Source of the DNA: Chitinophaga deserti
GTDB taxonomy: Bacteria > Bacteroidota > Bacteroidia > Chitinophagales > Chitinophagaceae
Reading direction: 5' to 3'
DNA length: 64,000 nucleotides
Assembly (NCBI RefSeq): GCF_003149455.1
Contig: NZ_QFFK01000016.1
Span: 1 to 64,000 of the forward strand
The notes under the pieces are model-generated. The model saw nothing but the letters and a program-made list of their open reading frames with translations, was not told the origin of the DNA and made no database searches. Of the stretch, positions 44,386 through 52,727 are shown piece after piece. The position numbers were made by a program, and so were the translations under genes. How positions within the stretch are numbered: position 1 is the stretch's first letter; every line of letters starts with the position of its first letter.

Positions 44386-45765
44386 ATGCGGACACAAACC
44401 GGCATGGTGGACCCCGGCTCCCTGAGCCGTCGGGACACACGCATATCCATCCTTATCATCGGCATGCTGTTCTTCATCTTCGGCTTCGTGTCGTGGGTGA
44501 ATGCCATCCTCATTCCGTACTTCAAAATAGCCTGTGAGCTTACCAGTCTGCAGTCGTACCTCGTAACCTTCGCATTCTATATTTCATACCTCGTTATGTC
44601 GGTTCCGTCATCCTACCTCTTACGATCGGTTGGTTTTAAGAAGGGAATGATGATCGGGTTCTGGGCAATGGCACTGGGAGCTTTCATTTTTGTACCTGCC
44701 GCCCTTACGCGTACTTACGAGCTTTTCCTGCTGGGGCTCTTTACACTGGGCATCGGGCTTGCCGTACTGCAAACCGCTGCTAATCCCTATATCACCATCC
44801 TCGGGCCAAAGGAATCCGCTGCGCAAAGGATCAGTGTGATGGGTATATGCAATAAGTTCGCCGGCATTATTGCCCCGCTCATATTTGCGGCCGTCATCCT
44901 CCGGGTTACGGATACCGATCTGGAACGCACACTGCCCGGAATGGCTCCCACGGAAAGAGCTGCAGTGCTGGATGCCTTTATCCGCCGGGTAATTATTCCC
45001 TATTCGGTACTGGGCACGGTACTGTTCATCCTTGGACTGGTAGTACGCTTTTCTCCACTGCCTGAGATTAACACGGAGAATGAAAGCACGGAAACTGCCG
45101 CGGTAAACAGTAGTAAGAAAAGCATTTTCGATTTCCCGCACCTGATCCTCGGGGCACTTGCCATCTTCCTGCATGTAGGCACGCAGGTGATTGCGATAGA
45201 TACTATTATCTCCTACGCAGGCTCTATGGGCATCCCGCTGCTGGAAGCAAAGGTGTTCCCTTCTTATACACTCGGGGCCACTATTGTAGGGTACTTCATC
45301 GGTATCCTCATCATCCCGAAATATGTGAAACAGGTAAATGCACTTCGGTTCTGTACCCTGCTGGGTTCCGCGCTCACTATCTGCATCGTAACCATGCGCG
45401 GTGCGGTAACTATTTTCGGGCATGAAGCGGATGTATCCATCTGGTTCGTGGTGTTGCTGGGCCTGGCCAATTCCCTTGTATGGGCAGGCATATGGCCACT
45501 GGCACTCGATGGACTGGGCCGCTTTACCAAACTGGGCGCCTCTGTACTGATCATGGGACTGTGCGGCAATGCGGTATTGCCTTTGATATACGGGTACTTC
45601 GCGGATATAACGGGAGAGCGTGCCGCTTACTGGGTATTGCTGCCCTGTTACGCTTATCTCATGTATTATGCTTTCTACGGGCACCTGGTGCGCAGCTGGG
45701 GCATCTCCCGGCCGGCAGTGGCTTTAAATAACACATATGAGCTTTCGGAAGATAAAAATCTTTAA
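44386..45765 (+). CDS. FucP/NagP-type MFS sugar permease
   Basis: 459 residues, 12 membrane helices. The FucP-family signature is visible: FGFVSWVNAILIPYFK near the start and LQTAANPYITILGP in helix 4. This family brings fucose, glucose/galactose or N-acetylglucosamine (NagP) across the inner membrane with protons. Followed by nagA with a 29-bp overlap, which favours an N-acetyl amino sugar. Confidence 0.9.
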   Translation: MRTQTGMVDPGSLSRRDTRISILIIGMLFFIFGFVSWVNAILIPYFKIACELTSLQSYLVTFAFYISYLVMSVPSSYLLRSVGFKKGMMIGFWAMALGAFIFVPAALTRTYELFLLGLFTLGIGLAVLQTAANPYITILGPKESAAQRISVMGICNKFAGIIAPLIFAAVILRVTDTDLERTLPGMAPTERAAVLDAFIRRVIIPYSVLGTVLFILGLVVRFSPLPEINTENESTETAAVNSSKKSIFDFPHLILGALAIFLHVGTQVIAIDTIISYAGSMGIPLLEAKVFPSYTLGATIVGYFIGILIIPKYVKQVNALRFCTLLGSALTICIVTMRGAVTIFGHEADVSIWFVVLLGLANSLVWAGIWPLALDGLGRFTKLGASVLIMGLCGNAVLPLIYGYFADITGERAAYWVLLPCYAYLMYYAFYGHLVRSWGISRPAVALNNTYELSEDKNL

Positions 45766-46963
45766 CGGCAGGATCATCACACCCAACCGCATTATCACAG
45801 GCGGAACGGTGCTGACGGAAGGGCATCGCATTCTGGCGGTGGCGGAAGACGATATTCCCGTTTCCGGCGCCGTGGAGATCGATGCAAAAGGACAATACAT
45901 CTCACCCGGATTCATAGATATACATGTACATGGCGGGGGCGATAGTGATTTTATGGATGGCGACACCGCCGCCTTTCTGCAGGTGGCGGAAACCCATGCC
46001 CGCTACGGCACCACTTCCATGGTACCCACAACCCTCAGCAGCGATACGGAAAGCCTTCGCCAGGCTATAGCCACCTACGAGGCCGCGCATGCCATTAACG
46101 GGAAAGGAGCGGAGTTCCTCGGTATACATCTCGAAGGACCTTACTTCGCCATGAATCAGCGCGGTGCGCAGGACCCGCGGTATATCCGTAACCCAGACCC
46201 GGCAGAATACCGTTCCGTACTGGAAAATACCAAGTCTGTCGTACGCTGGAGTGCAGCACCGGAGCTGCCGGGGGCGCTTGCATTCGGTTCCTATATAAGC
46301 TCGCTGGGCATATTACCCGCCGTAGCGCATACCGATGCCATCTACGAAGAGGTCCTTGAAGCTTGGGAGCACGGATACACCCATGCCACCCATCTGTATT
46401 CTGCCATGTCGGGCGTTACACGCCGCAATGCATTCCGCTATGCGGGTGCCATAGAAAGCGCCTTCCTGCTGGATGATATGACGGTAGAGATCATTGCCGA
46501 CGGGGTTCACCTGCCGCCGGCCCTGCTGAAACTCGTCTATAAATTCAAAGGTCCGGATAAGACGGCCCTCATTACCGATGCCATGCGTGCTGCCGGTATG
46601 CCTCCGGGTAAAAGCATTCTTGGCGGCAGGAAGAACGGGCTGGAAGTAATCGTGGAAGATGACGTAGCCAAGATGCCCGACAGGGCTTCCTTTGCCGGGA
46701 GCGTTGCTACTACCGACAGGCTCGTGCGCAATATGGTGAAGATGGCTGATGTACCCATGGCAGATGCCGTGCGGATGATGACCAGTACCCCGGCCGCCAT
46801 CATGAAAGTGGGCGGCAGGAAAGGGGCGCTCGTTGCAGGGATGGATGCCGATATCGTTTTGTTTGACGACGATGTACGGATCGATACCGTGATCATTCAT
46901 GGGGAAATAAGGCACCGCAGTGAAAGGGCATTTTCCCTGTTGCACGAACCCGGTAATATTTGA
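45737..46963 (+). CDS. nagA: N-acetylglucosamine-6-phosphate deacetylase
   Basis: 408 residues. Amidohydrolase fold with the metal site H63-V-H65 (DIHVHGGGDSDFMDG), the bridging Glu in HLEGPYF (about 132), then AHTDA (about 197), ATHLYSAM (about 218) and the catalytic Asp in ITDAMRAAG (about 279). Removes acetate from GlcNAc-6-phosphate or a similar sugar phosphate in the cytoplasm. Overlaps the permease gene by 29 bp and the deaminase frame by 4 bp, so translational coupling is likely. No sugar kinase is in the cluster. Confidence 0.93.
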   Translation: MSFRKIKIFNGRIITPNRIITGGTVLTEGHRILAVAEDDIPVSGAVEIDAKGQYISPGFIDIHVHGGGDSDFMDGDTAAFLQVAETHARYGTTSMVPTTLSSDTESLRQAIATYEAAHAINGKGAEFLGIHLEGPYFAMNQRGAQDPRYIRNPDPAEYRSVLENTKSVVRWSAAPELPGALAFGSYISSLGILPAVAHTDAIYEEVLEAWEHGYTHATHLYSAMSGVTRRNAFRYAGAIESAFLLDDMTVEIIADGVHLPPALLKLVYKFKGPDKTALITDAMRAAGMPPGKSILGGRKNGLEVIVEDDVAKMPDRASFAGSVATTDRLVRNMVKMADVPMADAVRMMTSTPAAIMKVGGRKGALVAGMDADIVLFDDDVRIDTVIIHGEIRHRSERAFSLLHEPGNI

Positions 46964-47031
46964 AACCAATAACACCTGATATAAACGCTGCGGCAGCCAC
47001 AGAGCGCCGTCCGGCACACAACCTGTCACGT

Positions 47032-47781
47032 ATGCATACATTTGAACGAATCAAAGTACACCAGTTTGAGGACAGGCGCCGGATGGGCGCTGCCGCAGCC
47101 GATCAGGTGGCTGCGCGCATACACGCCCTGCTGCAATCAAAAGAGGAGATCAGTATGATTTTCGCTGCGGCTCCTTCACAACAGGAATTCCTCGAAGCTT
47201 TCCGTGCCGATGTATCTATTCCCTGGCACCGCATCCATGCGTTTCATATGGATGAATACCTTGGTTTGCCTGCTGAAGCACCTCAGGGGTTCGGGAACTT
47301 TCTGAAAGACCGCCTTTTCGGCCTCGTACCCTTTAAATCGGTGCACTATCTCAACGGACAGGCACTATTTGCCGCAGCCGAGTGCGCCCGGTACGCCAAT
47401 CTGTTGCAGGGTGGAACGGATATCGTTTGTATGGGAGTGGGGGAGAATACCCATATTGCTTTCAATGATCCGCATGTGGCGGATTTCAATGATCCCGTAT
47501 TGGTAAAGGTGGTGGATCTGGATGAGGCATGCCGCAGGCAGCAGGTGAATGATGGTTGCTTTGCCACACTGGAGGAAGTACCTACCCATGCGCTGACGCT
47601 TACAGTACCGGCTCTCTTCCGGGCGGATTATATCTTTTGCATGGTACCGGGGCCTGCCAAGGCAGCGGCTATACGGCATACGCTGCACTCACCGGTAAGC
47701 GGGCAGCATCCCAGCACCATTCTGCGGACGCACCCGCATGCGGAGCTGTTTATTGACAAAGACAGCGGATCGCTGCTTTGA
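47032..47781 (+). CDS. nagB: Glucosamine-6-phosphate deaminase-like protein
   Basis: 249 residues from the ATG (MHTFERIKVHQF). A TTG at 46960 overlapping the nagA stop would add 24 residues that do not look like the family. NagB/SugarP isomerase fold: FHMDEYLGL with the catalytic Asp at about 74, and GVGENTHIAFNDP with His141. Typical NagB has NGHIAFNEP; here Gly is Thr and the Glu is Asp, so the substrate may differ (for example a galactosamine or other aminosugar phosphate). Converts the amino sugar phosphate to a ketose phosphate plus ammonia. Confidence 0.85.
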   Translation: MHTFERIKVHQFEDRRRMGAAAADQVAARIHALLQSKEEISMIFAAAPSQQEFLEAFRADVSIPWHRIHAFHMDEYLGLPAEAPQGFGNFLKDRLFGLVPFKSVHYLNGQALFAAAECARYANLLQGGTDIVCMGVGENTHIAFNDPHVADFNDPVLVKVVDLDEACRRQQVNDGCFATLEEVPTHALTLTVPALFRADYIFCMVPGPAKAAAIRHTLHSPVSGQHPSTILRTHPHAELFIDKDSGSLL

Positions 47782-47787
47782 GCTGCA

Positions 47788-48849
47788 TTAATTCTTGTAG
47801 TACATGTAATTTTCCCGGGTAATGATGTCGATAGGCATGAAGTGTTCCTTTTCGACTGCAATGCCCAGCACCAGATGCTGGTAAAGCGCCATAATGCCCC
47901 GATAGGCTTGTTCCTGTGGCTTCTGGCATATAAGGAAATCGATCATCCCCTTTTGCAGCCAGGTTACGTTCTCGGGTAGGAAATCGTAGCCCATGAGCAA
48001 GATACCGTTTTTACCGGCCGACTCAAGATAACGCGCAATGTTATGCACGCGGGAGCTGGTCACGAAGATGGCTTTAATGGCAGGATCTGCCGAGAGGGCC
48101 GCCGCTACTTTCCTTTCAACGGTATCGTCACTGGTTTCCAGTGCATCGGTTTTAACGATACGGGAAGGCTTTTCGCCAAAGTATTCCCGGAAGCCTTCTT
48201 CTTTCCGCAGGAGGGGATGGATACCCTCTTTCTGCTTCGTCATATTAACAACGAGGATTTTGTCTTTCGGACCAATGCAATACCCCATAAGGTGTGCAGC
48301 AAGGTAACCGCTGCGGAATAACTCCGGACCTATGTAGCACAGGCTTTCCTGCCCCGGGAGGTCGGAGTTGATGAATACAAAAGGCACGTTCTTTTCCTGC
48401 AATTGGCTACAGAAGTCGTTAGCCTCCTCAATAAACAGGGGAGCCAGCAACACACCGTCTACCTCGTTTTTCAGTAATTGCTTCGCTGCTTTAGGAAAAG
48501 AAGAGCGGTCGTTGAAGTCGTAAAAATACCGGTGGATGCGTACACCCATCTGCCGGATCTCTTCTTCGGCCTGTAAAACGCCTGCCAGGAGAATTTCCCA
48601 GTATTCCGTTTCGCTCGATTTGGCGGGGATGAGTATGGCGAGGTTCAGGACTTTCCGCGAGGCGAGGCGGCTGGCGATGATATTAGGCTGATAATTCAGT
48701 TCCTGGATGATCTTCTCGATCTTGGTGCGTGTTTTAGCAGATACGCCCGGACGGTTATGGATGACCCTGTCTACCGTCGCGATAGAGACCTTTGCCCTCC
48801 GTGCGATTTCCTTTACGCCATTGGGTTGTTCTGGTTGTTTCGCTTTCAT
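47788..48849 (-). CDS. LacI-family transcriptional regulator
   Basis: 353 residues. N-terminal HTH about 10-58 (VKEIARRAKVSIATVDRVIHN, with the VDR variant of the usual VSR), hinge helix NIIASRLASRK, and a periplasmic-binding-protein-like effector domain from 67 on. Convergent with the nagB-like gene, 6 bp apart. The operator at 48862-48875 lies 12 bp before its start codon, so it should repress itself and the two divergent operons. The effector is unknown. Confidence 0.93.
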   Translation of the reverse strand: MKAKQPEQPNGVKEIARRAKVSIATVDRVIHNRPGVSAKTRTKIEKIIQELNYQPNIIASRLASRKVLNLAILIPAKSSETEYWEILLAGVLQAEEEIRQMGVRIHRYFYDFNDRSSFPKAAKQLLKNEVDGVLLAPLFIEEANDFCSQLQEKNVPFVFINSDLPGQESLCYIGPELFRSGYLAAHLMGYCIGPKDKILVVNMTKQKEGIHPLLRKEEGFREYFGEKPSRIVKTDALETSDDTVERKVAAALSADPAIKAIFVTSSRVHNIARYLESAGKNGILLMGYDFLPENVTWLQKGMIDFLICQKPQEQAYRGIMALYQHLVLGIAVEKEHFMPIDIITRENYMYYKN

Positions 48850-48861
48850 GAATGCTTTGTG

Positions 48862-48875
48862 CGTGTACGTACCCG
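48862..48875. promoter_or_regulatory. LacI-type operator 5 (autoregulation)
   Basis: CGTGTACGTACCCG plus AAAGTA, the same 20 bases as operator 2, located between the LacI gene and the GH43 gene, 45 bp from the latter's ATG. It could control both. Confidence 0.75.
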
Positions 48876-48920
48876 AAAGTAGTAAAAAAGAATTGAACAG
48901 GATATTTTATTTTGTGGCTT

Positions 48921-49928
48921 ATGAGACCCATTATCCTTACCCTGATGCTGTTTCAGGCATTCTTCCCTGTCAGCGCACAGGATTCCACGTTTACCAATCC
49001 GCTTCTGCCTTCCGGGGCCGATCCTTATTCCTGCTACAAAGATGGCTGGTATTATTACACGCACACCACGGCTAATTCCATCGTGCTATGGAAAGCCCGC
49101 AGTCTTACGGCACTCGCAACGGCAGAACACGTCACCATTTACAAACCCACTGAGAATACGGAATGGTCCAAACAGATATGGGCCCCGCAGGCTCAGTTCC
49201 TCCGTGGTAAATGGTACGCTTATTTTGCTGCTACTGGAGGGAAGAACGAGCAACACCGTATGTACGTTCTCGAAAACCCTTCTCCGGATCCCATGACCGG
49301 CAGCTGGACCTTCAAAGGCCAAGTGACCGATGCCACCAACAAATGGGCTATTGATGCCGATATCTTCGAATACAAAAAGGAACTGTATATGATCTGGTCG
49401 GGTTGGGAAGGTGATAAGGATAAGCAGCAGGATATCTACATCGCGAAAATGAAGAACCCCTGGACTATCTCCTCACCACGTGTACGCCTGTCTGTTCCCG
49501 AGCATGAATGGGAAAAGAGCGGCCAGAAGGTTACGGTGAATGAAGGCCCCCAGGCCCTGTTCCATAAGAAAGACCTTATGATCGTATACTCCGCCAGCGG
49601 CTGCTGGACGGACCACTACGCCCTCGGGCTCCTCCGCTTTTCCGGCAAAGGCAGCATCCTCGATTCCGCACAATGGACGAAGCATCCTGAACCCTTATTC
49701 AAAACTTCTGTAGCCAATAAGGTGTGGGCACCGGGGCATAATTCGTTCTTTAAAAGTCCTGATGGTAAAGAAGACTGGATCCTTTACCATGCCAACTCTC
49801 AACCTGGCTGGGGCTGCGGCGGCAAGCGCTCTCCCCGTATGCAACGTTTCACCTGGAGTAAAGACGGTCTTCCTGTATTCGGGGAACCGGTAGCGGAAGG
49901 GACGGCTTTACAGGTGCCTTCAAAATAA
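48921..49928 (+). CDS. Secreted glycoside hydrolase family 43 protein
   Basis: 335 residues from ATG (a TTG three codons upstream is less likely). Signal peptide about 1-19. GH43 five-bladed propeller with its three acidic residues: D34 in SGADPYS, a second Asp near 144-146 in WAIDADIFEY, and the Glu near 207 in NEGPQALF. Typical enzymes cut alpha-L-arabinofuranosyl or beta-xylosyl links. An operator shared with the LacI gene suggests coregulation. Convergent with the SGNH gene. Confidence 0.88.
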   Translation: MRPIILTLMLFQAFFPVSAQDSTFTNPLLPSGADPYSCYKDGWYYYTHTTANSIVLWKARSLTALATAEHVTIYKPTENTEWSKQIWAPQAQFLRGKWYAYFAATGGKNEQHRMYVLENPSPDPMTGSWTFKGQVTDATNKWAIDADIFEYKKELYMIWSGWEGDKDKQQDIYIAKMKNPWTISSPRVRLSVPEHEWEKSGQKVTVNEGPQALFHKKDLMIVYSASGCWTDHYALGLLRFSGKGSILDSAQWTKHPEPLFKTSVANKVWAPGHNSFFKSPDGKEDWILYHANSQPGWGCGGKRSPRMQRFTWSKDGLPVFGEPVAEGTALQVPSK

Positions 49929-49968
49929 AGACACATCAAATGAAGTAAAATGCAAAGCATTGAAATAA

Positions 49969-49998
49969 AAAAAGCCGGACCATTGTGGCCCGGCTTTT
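49969..49998. terminator. Bidirectional terminator
   Basis: AAAGCCGG and CCGGCTTT stem with inner pairs, A run on one side and T run on the other, between convergent genes. Confidence 0.8.
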
Positions 49999-50019
49999 CT
50001 ATTTATGGCGGATGGCCTG

Positions 50020-50694
50020 TTACAGCCCTGTTATTGCTTTCTTCATCTGTTCCGCCACAAACGCATTGCCTGCTTTGTTCAGGTGTACGCGGTCGCTGGT
50101 GAGGATGCCTTTCTCGCTGTTCTCTTTGTTGTTGGCGGCTTCGTAGTCGATGAACGCCTTGCGGAGATCTACCAGCGGAAGATTTTGCTCTTTGCTGATG
50201 GAGCGGATCAGATCGCTGTATTTGTTGAGGTCTGCATCCTGTTCGTTCTCACCGTCTTTCTTTTCGCCGATGAGGGAAGGGGTGCAAACGATCACTTTGG
50301 CGCCGTTGTCCTGTATTTTCTTAATCAGCGCCCGGTAAAAGCCGCCGAACTTATCGAAGTCAGTGCCCGTATGATGAGAGGCTTTGTGCCATACATCGTT
50401 GATGCCTACATAGATCACTACCACATCGGGCTTCTTTTCCAGCACGTCTTTTTCCATACGGAGGTAAAGGTCGTACACCTTGTTACCGCCAATCCCTGCG
50501 CCGATGAGTTCGTACTGCCCGGCATGTGATGCCTGCAGGAGGCCGTTCAGCTGTGTTATATAGCCTTCGGGACCTACACCCGCCTGGGTAATGGAATCGC
50601 CGAAGAAGATGACTTTCTTCTTTTTCTTAGCCACGCCGGCCGATAAGAGGGCCACTGCGCCGAGCGCGAAAAGGAGCATGGAGAGTTTTTTCAT
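50020..50694 (-). CDS. SGNH/GDSL esterase
   Basis: 224 residues from MKKLSM; a start 16 codons upstream would place polar residues before the signal peptide. N-terminal hydrophobic signal about 1-22 followed by KKKKK. Catalytic residues: Ser34 in FFGDSIT, the Gly in IGAGIGGN, Asn99 in GINDVW, and D201-H204 in SDRVHLN. Likely a periplasmic esterase, for example removing acetyl groups from polysaccharide substrates of the neighbouring GH43 enzyme. At the edge of the LacI cluster; whether it shares the regulon is unclear. Confidence 0.85.
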   Translation of the reverse strand: MKKLSMLLFALGAVALLSAGVAKKKKKVIFFGDSITQAGVGPEGYITQLNGLLQASHAGQYELIGAGIGGNKVYDLYLRMEKDVLEKKPDVVVIYVGINDVWHKASHHTGTDFDKFGGFYRALIKKIQDNGAKVIVCTPSLIGEKKDGENEQDADLNKYSDLIRSISKEQNLPLVDLRKAFIDYEAANNKENSEKGILTSDRVHLNKAGNAFVAEQMKKAITGL

Positions 50695-50763
50695 AATCGC
50701 TGATTTTACGCTGATGTTTATTGGATGGAACAAAATAAGCAAAAACCAGTTCTTATACCAGTG

Positions 50764-51558
50764 TTAAATGATAGTAGGCAGCAACCCGCCTTCTACCCGC
50801 AACGCGGCACCATTGGTGGCCGAAGATAACGGACTGGCAATATACGCAATCATACTGGCTATCTCCGATACATCGGCAAACCGCTGAATGAGCGAAGTGG
50901 GACGCATGTTCTTGAAGAAATCCCGTTCTGCCTCTTCCGGTGTTACGCCCTGCTCGGTTGCCAGCTTCTGCAGGAACTCCACCACGCCTTCCGATTTGGT
51001 AGGACCTGGCATTATGGTATTGACGGTTACACCGGTGTTCTTCGTTCTTTCAGCAAGACCGCGGCTTACCGCCAGCTGGGCGGTTTTGGTCATGCCGTAA
51101 TGGATCATTTCGCTGGGAATGAGGATGGAGGACTCGCTGGAAATGAAGATGATGCGGCCCCAGTTCTTATCCAGCATTTTCTGGAAGAAGTGGCGGGAGA
51201 GGCGTACCCCGCTCATAACGTTCACTTCAAAGAAGCGGTACCAGTCATCGTCCGGAATATCTTCAAATGCCTTTGGTTCAAAGATACCGGCATTATTGAC
51301 GAGTATGTCCACAGAGGGGAGTTTATCCATCAGGCGCTGTACGTCGTCGAGTTTGGAGAAGTCTGCCGCTATGCCGGTAACCGGACTGTCAGGCACGAGG
51401 GATTTCAGTTTCTCTACCGCTTCCTGCACGCGGGCATCGGTTCTGCCGTTGATGATAACGGAAGCGCCTTCCTGCAGGAGCAGTTTGGCTGCGGCAAACC
51501 CTATTCCCTGGGTGCTGCCGCTGATGAATGCAGTTTTTCCTTTCAATTGTAAATCCAT
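50764..51558 (-). CDS. Classical SDR-family oxidoreductase
   Basis: 264 residues from the second of two nearby ATG codons (51564 and 51558). Rossmann motif GSTQGIG, then NNAGIF, and the active site with SSES and Y-x-x-x-K in HYGMTKTA. The fourth member of the tetrad, Asn, lies upstream in FEVNVMSG. Cytoplasmic dehydrogenase of unknown substrate; 11 bp after the membrane protein gene, probably co-transcribed. Confidence 0.9.
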   Translation of the reverse strand: MDLQLKGKTAFISGSTQGIGFAAAKLLLQEGASVIINGRTDARVQEAVEKLKSLVPDSPVTGIAADFSKLDDVQRLMDKLPSVDILVNNAGIFEPKAFEDIPDDDWYRFFEVNVMSGVRLSRHFFQKMLDKNWGRIIFISSESSILIPSEMIHYGMTKTAQLAVSRGLAERTKNTGVTVNTIMPGPTKSEGVVEFLQKLATEQGVTPEEAERDFFKNMRPTSLIQRFADVSEIASMIAYIASPLSSATNGAALRVEGGLLPTII

Positions 51559-51575
51559 ATGCACAGTTTTTAAGT

Positions 51576-52727
51576 TTAAAATTCTCCGCTGGCACCACCT
51601 CCTCCGCCGGAACCACCTTTGAATATGGCGGGTTCCTGTGGCTGTGCGGTATGCTGCATCGTTTCTGCGATGATGAGTCCTTCGAGTTGTTCTATACCAA
51701 AATGCTTCGTATGCATGGCCTGCGTGGTGAAGCCTTTCTGCGGCGTTTTCAGGTAACGGTGTGCGGCATACGAAATGGCAACCAGCACAATGCCGCCCAA
51801 TACCATGGCAGTTTCAATGGGCATCACGGAGTGGTAGGCCCTTACTGTGAAAACCGCCGCGGCAATGAGCAGTAATCCTGCTGCCAGGGGGATGCGGTCT
51901 TTCTTACGCAGGCCCATCCAGATATACAGGGCAGGCAGGCTTAGCGTAAACGCCCAGAAGAGCCACGGCAGGGGCGGTTCCCCTTCCATGCCCAGCAGTT
52001 CATTGCCAAGGTTGTGTACCACATAGTAGTTGCCCGCCATGTAAAAGGTGAGCAGTGCGGCGAGGCGGAGAACAGACAGGCTGACGTCGTAATGCCGGAA
52101 CCTCCACTTGGGTTGCATCCCTGTAGCGGCGAAGTAGGCTGCTGCCGATATGGCCATGATAAGGAAGGGTAATATGAACTGCGCCCCCGGCAAATAGATG
52201 ACCGAAGCAAATAGCACAAACAGGATGCCGCAAATCCATGCCACCAGGGTCATCACAGGTTCCGCGAGGCGGATGGAGAACCAGGTGGCAATCAGGGTAA
52301 GTACGAGGTAGATCCAGTGGGTGGTATCGAAGTTTTCGTAAAGTGCGATAATGCCGAATGCGAGGAAGCAGGCGGAAGACCAGAGTAGACCTTCATCTAC
52401 GCCCGAACGGAAATGTTTATGACCGGCCATCCAGCCTTCCAGTACTCCGTAAGTGAGCAGGCCCCAGAAAAGCAGGAAGCCTTCCCAGCTGTTACCGATG
52501 CCATCGAGCATGAGCAGGGCTATTAATCCCGCACCGAGCACCACACAGCAGATGGAAACGAGGGCAAGACCGATACGCACAAAGTTGTTGGGTGTATAGA
52601 GCGTATAAGGATGCGCGGCTTTGATGTTAACCACTGTTTCCGGGGAAATCATACCTTCTGCGGCAGCATCGTCTGCATCCATGCCCATAAGGCGGTTATC
52701 GAGTTCCTTCGTGTTATAGATCAGCAT
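51576..52727 (-). CDS. Multi-helix membrane protein with Gly-rich tail
   Basis: 383 residues, about 10 membrane helices from 50 to 330, then a cytoplasmic tail that ends with GGSGGGGGASGEF. Such Gly-rich tails occur at the end of TPM/YgcG-like membrane proteins. The gene pair with the DUF2157 gene (14-bp overlap) is the family pattern. Function unknown, perhaps envelope stress. Confidence 0.7.
   Translation of the reverse strand: MLIYNTKELDNRLMGMDADDAAAEGMISPETVVNIKAAHPYTLYTPNNFVRIGLALVSICCVVLGAGLIALLMLDGIGNSWEGFLLFWGLLTYGVLEGWMAGHKHFRSGVDEGLLWSSACFLAFGIIALYENFDTTHWIYLVLTLIATWFSIRLAEPVMTLVAWICGILFVLFASVIYLPGAQFILPFLIMAISAAAYFAATGMQPKWRFRHYDVSLSVLRLAALLTFYMAGNYYVVHNLGNELLGMEGEPPLPWLFWAFTLSLPALYIWMGLRKKDRIPLAAGLLLIAAAVFTVRAYHSVMPIETAMVLGGIVLVAISYAAHRYLKTPQKGFTTQAMHTKHFGIEQLEGLIIAETMQHTAQPQEPAIFKGGSGGGGGASGEF

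Noticed and set aside
44620-45684. 354-codon leftward frame inside the MFS permease gene
   Set aside because: Antisense of a clear 12-helix permease with codon-position bias on the + strand; no domain.
46960-47031. N-terminal extension of the nagB-like gene from a TTG overlapping the nagA stop
   Set aside because: The 24 extra residues do not resemble NagB starts; the ATG at 47032 does.
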